A stretch of DNA of 21,268 bases, from the NCBI GenBank assembly GCA_009731375.1, contig BJOX01000076.1, forward strand, positions 37,472-58,739, read 5' to 3'. Both the position numbers and the translations under genes were made by a program. Position 1 is the stretch's first letter. The number at the start of each line of letters is the position of its first letter. The notes beneath the pieces are model-generated. The model worked only from the letters and a program-made list of their open reading frames with translations, did not search any database and was not told where the DNA came from. Below are positions 10,923 to 21,268 of this stretch, piece by piece. This stretch comes from Paulinella micropora. Taxonomy: Eukaryota > Cercozoa > Imbricatea > Euglyphida.

Positions 10923-10975
<53 letters not shown>

Positions 10976-11137
10976 CATAGAAATTTTCGAGCTCGATGGT
11001 ATATATATATATATATATATACATAAATATATATATATATATACATATATATATACCATGGTATATATATATATACATATATATATATATTATATACATA
11101 TATATATTCATATATATTCATATATATATATATATTC

Positions 11138-11187
<50 letters not shown>

Positions 11188-11232
11188 AGCTTATCTGCTC
11201 TGGAGCTCGATGTGTTATATATATATATATAT

Positions 11233-11305
<73 letters not shown>

Positions 11306-11374
11306 TATTTTCGAGCTCGATGGTATATATATATACATATACATATATATATACATATATATATATATACATAT

Positions 11375-11478
11375 AAACTAGGCTTATCTGCTCTCGAGCT
11401 CGATGGTATATATATATATATGTATATATGAATACATATATATATACATATATATTCATATATACATATATATTTTAT

Positions 11479-11528
<50 letters not shown>

Positions 11529-11583
11529 AGCTTATCTGCTCTCGAGCTCGATGTGTTATATATATATATATACATATATATAA

Positions 11584-11625
<42 letters not shown>

Positions 11626-11656
11626 AATCTGCTCTCGAGCTCGATGGTACACACGT

Positions 11657-11736
<80 letters not shown>

Positions 11737-11766
11737 GGCTTATCTGCTTTCGAGCTCGATGGTATT

Positions 11767-11825
<59 letters not shown>

Positions 11826-11946
11826 GGCTTATCTGCTCTCGAGCTCGATGGTATATATATATATATATACATATATATATTATATACATTTATATATTAT
11901 ATACATTTATATATATATTCATATATATACATATATATATATATTC

Positions 11947-11978
<32 letters not shown>

Positions 11979-12101
11979 TCGAGCTCGATGGTATATATAT
12001 ATATTATATATATATATATATATACATACATATACATATATACATATAAACTAGGCTTATCTGCTCTCGAGCTCGATGGTATATATATATATGTATATAT
12101 A

Positions 12102-12133
<32 letters not shown>

Positions 12134-12191
12134 CACATATATACATATATATATATATAAACTAAGCTTATCTGCTCTCGAGCTTGATGTG

Positions 12192-12233
<42 letters not shown>

Positions 12234-12258
12234 AATCTGCTCTCGAGCTTGATGGTAC

Positions 12259-12335
<77 letters not shown>

Positions 12336-12362
12336 CTAGGCTTATCTGCTCTCGAGCTCGAT

Positions 12363-12417
<55 letters not shown>

Positions 12418-12431
12418 ACTAGGCAGATATA

Positions 12432-12463
<32 letters not shown>

Positions 12464-12472
12464 ACTAGGCAG

Positions 12473-12513
<41 letters not shown>

Positions 12514-12543
12514 CTAGGCTTATCTGCTTTCGAGCTCGATGGT

Positions 12544-12620
<77 letters not shown>

Positions 12621-12650
12621 AACTAGGCTTATCTGCTTTCGAGCTCGATG

Positions 12651-12700
<50 letters not shown>

Positions 12701-12802
12701 GGCTTATCTGCTCTCGAGCTCGATGGTATATATATATATATATGTATATATGAATACATATATATATACATATATATTCATATATACATATATATTTTAT
12801 AT

Positions 12803-12860
<58 letters not shown>

Positions 12861-12962
12861 GGCTTATCTGCTCTCGAGCTCGATGGTATATATATATATA
12901 TATGTATATATGAATACATATATATATACATATATATTCATATATACATATATATTTTATAT

Positions 12963-13022
<60 letters not shown>

Positions 13023-13067
13023 AGCTTATCTGCTCTCGAGCTCGATGTGTTATATATATATATATAC

Positions 13068-13121
<54 letters not shown>

Positions 13122-13152
13122 AATCTGCTCTCGAGCTCGATGGTACACACGT

Positions 13153-13220
<68 letters not shown>

Positions 13221-13250
13221 GGCTTATCTGCTTTCGAGCTCGATGGTATT

Positions 13251-13309
<59 letters not shown>

Positions 13310-13471
13310 GGCTTATCTGCTCTCGAGCTCGATGGTATATATATATATATACATATATATATTATATACATTTATATATTATATACATATATATATATAT
13401 ATTCATATATATATATATATATATATTCATATATACATATATATATATATATATATATTCGAGCTCGATGG

Positions 13472-13505
<34 letters not shown>

Positions 13506-13687
13506 ATATACATACATATACATACATATACATATATACATATAAACTAGGCTTATCTGCTCTCGAGCTCGATGGTATATATATATATGTATATATATGT
13601 ATATATATATATATACATATATATATACACATATATACATATATATATATATATAAACTAAGCTTATCTGCTCTCGAGCTTGATGTG

Positions 13688-13733
<46 letters not shown>

Positions 13734-13770
13734 AATCTGCTCTCGAGCTCGATGGTACATATATATATAT

Positions 13771-13845
<75 letters not shown>

Positions 13846-13872
13846 CTAGGCTTATCTGCTCTCGAGCTCGAT

Positions 13873-13919
<47 letters not shown>

Positions 13920-13937
13920 TAAAATTAGGCAGATATA

Positions 13938-13969
<32 letters not shown>

Positions 13970-13980
13970 ACTAGGCAGAG

Positions 13981-14035
<55 letters not shown>

Positions 14036-14065
14036 CTAGGCTTATCTGCTTTCGAGCTCGATGGT

Positions 14066-14154
<89 letters not shown>

Positions 14155-14184
14155 AACTAGGCTTATCTGCTTTCGAGCTCGATG

Positions 14185-14186
<2 letters not shown>
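11375..14186. repeat. Higher-order duplication, about 1.5-kb period
   Basis: Two blocks, roughly 11375-12690 and 12855-14186, share the same series of units and spacers. GAATACATATATATATACAT is near 11430 and 12912, GGTACACACGTACACAC near 11646 and 13142, CATACATATACATAT near 12025 and 13510, AGGCAGATATATGTCTATAT at about 12421 and 13926, and a CA run after GATGGT near 12543 and 14065. Offsets are 1.48-1.52 kb. The leading unit and spacer occurs once more (12695-12854) at the junction. Confidence 0.9.
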
Positions 14187-14229
<43 letters not shown>

Positions 14230-14280
14230 ATATATATATATATATATATAAACTAGGCTTATCTGCCTTCGAGCTCGATG

Positions 14281-14318
<38 letters not shown>

Positions 14319-14319
<1 letters not shown>

Positions 14320-14395
14320 TATGGAGAGAGAGAGAGAGAGAGGGAGACAGAGAGAGAGAGAGGGAGAGAGAGGGAGAGAGAGAGAGAGAGATAGA
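14319..14395. repeat. GA-rich purine tract
   Basis: GAGA repeats with GGGA and GACA interruptions, joining the TA array to a GATA array. It mirrors the CT-to-TA junction near 6370-6435 in reverse complement, so the TA array is bounded on both outer sides by the same kind of sequence. Confidence 0.95.
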
Positions 14396-14425
14396 TATAT
14401 AGATATATAGATAGATAGATAGATG

Positions 14426-14469
<44 letters not shown>
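14396..14469. repeat. GATA microsatellite
   Basis: ATAGATATATAG at the left, then about 60 bases of GATA leading to the terminus of inverted repeat B. Confidence 0.97.
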
Positions 14470-14470
<1 letters not shown>

Positions 14471-14747
14471 GAGATATCGACTAATGTTAGAAAAAAGGAG
14501 CTTCTGATTTCGTCAACCAAGGAAGTCTGTGAATAAAGTATTGACCCGATGCCCAGCTAAGCTGTGATGTTTGCACGGAAGGGACTGATACAGGCGATAC
14601 CAAAGCTCCCTAGTACCAGGCGGGGCCAGGGCTCGTTCCATAAGCGCCCCTTGCAGAACGAGCTCCCACCTCCATTACAGAGGGCCCAGTAAGCAGATGG
14701 AGTTTCGAGACTGTTCGACAGTCTAGTATAAACCGACAGAGCACTGT
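14470..14747 (-). repeat. Dispersed repeat B, copy 2 (inverted)
   Basis: Reverse complement of 2570-2849 with about ten differences. Nine fall in the roughly 110 bases nearest the GATA/TATC junction, and only a one-base deletion falls in the rest. On the other side homology stops at GCACTGT, where a GATA array begins immediately. Copy 1 instead continues into 137 bases of unique sequence, so this copy looks truncated. Confidence 0.88.
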
Positions 14748-14770
14748 AGATAGATAGATAGGATAGATAG

Positions 14771-14817
<47 letters not shown>

Positions 14818-15352
14818 CGATATATCGATAGATAGGATAGATAGGATAGATAGGCTAGATAGGATAGATAGGCTAGTCAGGATAGATAGGATAGATAGGA
14901 TAGATAGGATAGATGGGATAGATATGATAGATATGATAGATAGGAAAGATAGGAAAGATAGGATAGATAGGAAAGATAGGATAGATAGGATAGATAGGAT
15001 AGATAGGATAGATAGGATAGATAGGATAGATAGGATAGATAGGATAGATAGGATAGATAGGATAGATAGGATAGATAGGATAGATAGGATAGGTAGGATA
15101 GGTAGGATAGGTAGGATAGGTAGGATAGGTAGGATAGGTAGGATAGGTAGGATAGGTAGGATAGGATAGATAGGATAGATAGGATAGATAGGATAGATAG
15201 GATAGATGGGATAGATAGGATAGATAGGGTAGATAGGGTAGATAGGGTAGATAGGGTAGATAGGGTAGATAGGGTAGATAGGGTAGATAGGGTAGATGGG
15301 ATAGATGGGATAGATGGGATAGATGGGATAGATGGGATAGATGGGATAGGTA
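14748..15352. repeat. Nonamer minisatellite (GGATAGATA) in variant blocks
   Basis: After a GATA stretch the array becomes a 9-bp repeat. Blocks of single-substitution variants follow each other: GGAAAGATA and GGATAGATA (about 14942-15087), GGATAGGTA (about 15088-15162), GGATAGATA again, GGGTAGATA (about 15228-15297, 8 copies) and GGGATAGAT (about 15298-15348, 6 copies). This is local homogenisation of successive mutants. Confidence 0.95.
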
Positions 15353-15399
15353 GGTAGGTAGGTAGGTAGGTAGGTAGATAGGTAGGATAGGTAGGATAG

Positions 15400-15480
<81 letters not shown>

Positions 15481-15536
15481 GTATAGATAGATAGATAGAT
15501 AGGTATAGATAGGATAGGATAGATAGGATAGGATAG

Positions 15537-15581
<45 letters not shown>

Positions 15582-15625
15582 GATAGATAGGATAGATAGG
15601 ATAGATAGGATAGATAGATAGATAG

Positions 15626-15720
<95 letters not shown>

Positions 15721-15733
15721 GTAGGTAGATAGG

Positions 15734-15812
<79 letters not shown>
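15353..15812. repeat. GATA/TAGG arrays with GGATA interruptions
   Basis: A TAGG run (about 15350-15380), then GATA arrays broken by GGATA and GTATA variants near 15480-15620, ending in about 80 bases of pure GATA. Confidence 0.97.
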
Positions 15813-15841
15813 CGTGTTCTCCTGTCTTTTTGTTCTATTTA

Positions 15842-15842
<1 letters not shown>
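15813..15842. other. Short unique spacer
   Basis: About 30 bases (GCGTGTTCTCCTGTC then TTTTTGTTCTATTTATG) between the GATA and the hexanucleotide arrays. No feature recognised. Confidence 0.6.
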
Positions 15843-15874
<32 letters not shown>

Positions 15875-15879
15875 GTGTT

Positions 15880-15910
<31 letters not shown>

Positions 15911-15921
15911 GTGCATGTGCA

Positions 15922-15952
<31 letters not shown>

Positions 15953-16187
15953 GCGTATGCGTATGCGTATGCGTATGCGTATGCGTAGGCGTAGGCGTAG
16001 GCGTAAGCGTAGGCGTAGGCGTAGGTGTAGGTGTAGGTAGGTGTAGGTGTAGGTGTAGGTGTAGGTGCATGTGTATGTGCATGTGTATGTGTATCATGTG
16101 TATGGGTATGTGTATGTGTATATGTATGTGTATGTGTATGTGTATGTGTGTGTATGTGTATGTGTATGTATGTATGTATGTGTGTGT
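15843..16187. repeat. Hexanucleotide array with stepwise motif drift
   Basis: Period-6 array. The motif changes in order GTGTAT (15843-15952), GCGTAT (about 15953-15986), GCGTAG (about 15987-16024), GTGTAG (about 16025-16066), GTGCAT and GTGTAT (about 16067-16187). Each step is one or two substitutions. The GTGTAT and GCGTAT parts are almost perfectly alternating purine-pyrimidine, which favours Z-DNA. Confidence 0.95.
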
Positions 16188-16222
16188 TTAGCTAAAGATT
16201 TTTCTCTGCACAGTATTGCCTC
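16188..16222. other. Short unique spacer before the 36-bp units
   Basis: About 35 bases including TTTTTCTCTGCACAG, which looks like a splice acceptor but is followed by no coding-like sequence. Confidence 0.5.
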
Positions 16223-16258
16223 CTTCAGTGTCGACGTCCTCAGCTATGCTTCATTGGT

Positions 16259-16278
16259 TATCTATCTATCTGTCTATG

Positions 16279-16358
<80 letters not shown>

Positions 16359-16418
16359 CAGTGTCGACGTGCTGAGCTATGCTTCATTGGTTATCTATCT
16401 ATCTGTCTATCTATCTAA

Positions 16419-16493
<75 letters not shown>

Positions 16494-16525
16494 CAGTGTC
16501 GACGTGCTGAGCTATGCTTCATTGG

Positions 16526-16579
<54 letters not shown>

Positions 16580-16593
16580 GTCTATCTATCTAT
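16259..16593. repeat. TATC arrays between 36-bp units 1 to 4
   Basis: Three pure TATC stretches of about 70-100 bases, each starting with TTATCTATC, TATCTGTC or similar. This is the only TATC-polarity region in the right third of the window. Confidence 0.96.
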
Positions 16594-16629
16594 CTTCAGC
16601 GTCGACGTGCTCAGCTATGCCTCTTTGGT

Positions 16630-16949
<320 letters not shown>

Positions 16950-16985
16950 CTTCAGCGTCGACGTGCTCAGCTATGCCTCCTTGGT

Positions 16986-16997
16986 GGAGAGAGAGAG

Positions 16998-17042
<45 letters not shown>
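16986..17042. repeat. GAGA then GATA array
   Basis: A short GA run follows 36-bp unit 5, then about 45 bases of GATA lead to repeat A copy 2. Confidence 0.95.
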
Positions 17043-17045
<3 letters not shown>

Positions 17046-17121
17046 GAGATGTCGCAAAGGAATGTAGTCCTTGCAAAGGAACGCAGTTTCACATCAAACA
17101 ATAATTTGTGTACTGTGCATG
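17043..17121 (-). repeat. Dispersed repeat A, copy 2 (inverted)
   Basis: Reverse complement of 321-399 with one difference in 79 bases. The GATA array adjoins the same end as in copy 1, and the other end continues into unrelated sequence. Confidence 0.88.
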
Positions 17122-17356
17122 TGTCCGGGATGGGAATCACGGGTAGACTGTGTTCTGGAAAAAGAAGAGGAGGAAGGACGTTGAAGAAAAAGGCAATCTA
17201 GGAATGGAGAGTGGGAGGATAAGGAAGAAGAGAAAGAAAAGGAAGCCGTTAGTCCAAGTGTTTTGAGCACCGTAAGCTTGCGCAAGCTACAATGATGACA
17301 TTGTATGAGGCCTAAACCCCCGCAGGGACCTAGCCCGGGCTATGCAACACTGGACG
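17122..17356. other. Non-repetitive island, purine-rich centre
   Basis: 235 bases. The centre (about 17160-17245) is GA-rich. AGCTTGCGCAAGCT at 17275-17288 is a perfect 14-bp palindrome. A minus-strand frame (17094-17285) reads through the purine tract as serine-rich sequence with no recognisable motif. The island ends at a 10-N gap (17357-17366). Confidence 0.6.
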
Positions 17357-17366
17357 NNNNNNNNNN
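17357..17366. other. Assembly gap (10 N)
   Basis: Placeholder gap separating the island from the GATA arrays, so adjacency across it is not assured. Confidence 0.99.
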
Positions 17367-17424
<58 letters not shown>

Positions 17425-17448
17425 ATAGGTCGATAGGTAGATAGGTAT

Positions 17449-17504
<56 letters not shown>

Positions 17505-17529
17505 GTAGGTAGGTAGGTAGGTAGGTAGG

Positions 17530-17572
<43 letters not shown>

Positions 17573-17721
17573 GTAGATAGATAGATAGGTAGGTAGGTAG
17601 GTAGGTAGGTAGGTAGGGAGATAGATAGATAGATAGATTGATAGATAGATAGATAGATATATAGGTAGGTAGATAGATAGATAGATAGATAGATAGGTAG
17701 GTAGGTAGGTAGGTAGATAGG

Positions 17722-17796
<75 letters not shown>

Positions 17797-17850
17797 CTTC
17801 AGCGTCGACGTGCTCAGCTATGCCTCCTTGGTAAAGATAGAAAGATAGAG

Positions 17851-17899
<49 letters not shown>

Positions 17900-17929
17900 T
17901 ATAGGTAGGTAGGTAGGTAGGTAGGTAGG

Positions 17930-17972
<43 letters not shown>

Positions 17973-17973
17973 G

Positions 17974-18062
<89 letters not shown>

Positions 18063-18088
18063 CAGATAGACAGATAGACAGAAAGATC

Positions 18089-18153
<65 letters not shown>

Positions 18154-18165
18154 GTAGATAGATAA
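17367..18165. repeat. GATA/TAGG arrays around 36-bp unit 6
   Basis: GATA with TAGG blocks at about 17500-17530, 17588-17618, 17696-17715 and 17902-17930. A GACA-containing patch is at about 18058-18085. Confidence 0.97.
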
Positions 18166-18201
18166 CTTCAGCGTCGACGTGCTTAGCTATGCCTGCTTGG
18201 T

Positions 18202-21000
<2,799 letters not shown>

Positions 21001-21268
21001 GTTTAATGTTTAATCGATGGGCGTGGCTTAGTTTGAAAAGCCATGGCCTCCTATACTACCCCCGGACAAGAACTTTCAGCAACGGCCAAGCTGCACACCA
21101 ACCACTGTCTCGCTGTGGTTGGTGTCTGTGCCCAGTTCAAGCCGAAAGGTAGCCGAGCCCTTTTGAACTATACGGGACAACACTAGAACACTCCCCAGGA
21201 GCGCGTGCCCTAAGGAGATGATGCCATGAGCAAGTCGAGGTTTCAGGAGTTCACGCTCGTTGTGAGTT
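21001..21268 (-). repeat. Dispersed repeat C, copy 2 (inverted, partial)
   Basis: Reverse complement of 3956-4204 at roughly 80% by eye, still matching at the window edge, so the element probably extends beyond it. It carries about 22 extra bases forming a hairpin: ACACCAACCAC (21095-21105) pairs with GTGGTTGGTGT (21115-21125), while copy 1 has only one arm. The array-side end is GATATGTTTAATGTTTAATC. Confidence 0.83.

Noticed and set aside
14877-16097. A 406-residue minus-strand frame with THTHTH and SYLSYLS segments
   Set aside because: It is the translation of the nonamer, GATA and hexamer arrays. A period divisible by three keeps it open.
16190-16217. Splice acceptor TTTTTCTCTGCACAG starting an exon
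   Set aside because: The following sequence is a 36-bp repeat unit and TATC array, with no donor or coding bias.
17094-17285. 63-residue minus-strand serine-rich frame
   Set aside because: It overlaps repeat A copy 2 and a purine-rich tract, and has no conserved motif or splice context.

Overview
The window reads as eukaryotic, probably invertebrate animal, genomic sequence of very low complexity. It contains thousands of bases of tetranucleotide and dinucleotide microsatellite, several short gaps written as exactly 10 Ns, one 926-N gap, and small GC-richer islands that recur as dispersed repeats. I see no bacterial-style genes, no operons, no RNA genes and no CRISPR array. The long open frames are by-products of stop-free repeats: TATC on the plus strand, GATA read on the minus strand, and TA in both directions contain no stop codons. 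I cannot name the species.

Layout. (1) 1-4604: TATC-polarity arrays with CT, TGTC, TACC and CATC variants. They are broken by islands that include dispersed repeats A (321-399), D1 (2187-2229), B (2570-2849), C (3956-4204) and D2 (4558-4604). (2) 4615-6430: a (CTA)n run, the large gap, a C20/A9 homopolymer block, a foldback MITE-like element (about 5858-6122), one candidate internal exon (6166-6245) and a pyrimidine tract. (3) 6431-14318: a 7.9-kb AT-rich array in which a conserved 33-bp unit with the palindromic core TCGAGCTCGA is spaced by TA microsatellite. It has about 75 full, partial or variant copies, two higher-order duplications (about 0.85 kb and about 1.5 kb periods) and a three-unit inverted block. 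(4) 14319-16222: a GA tract, an inverted copy of B, a 9-bp minisatellite in blocks of variants, and a 6-bp array whose motif drifts stepwise. (5) 16223-18201: seven copies of a 36-bp unit with a GTCGAC core between tetranucleotide arrays. (6) 17367-21000: GATA/TAGG arrays with an approximately 0.85-kb higher-order period. (7) 21001-21268: an inverted, diverged copy of C running off the window.

The main theme is a repeated architecture. Short, GC-richer, conserved cores are each joined to a microsatellite in a fixed polarity. The dispersed islands A, B and C have their TATC-type array on the same side in both copies, although the copies are in opposite orientation. That suggests that islands and microsatellites move or amplify together. 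No function can be assigned to these arrays from sequence alone, and the repeat content plus Ns means mis-assembly must be excluded first.
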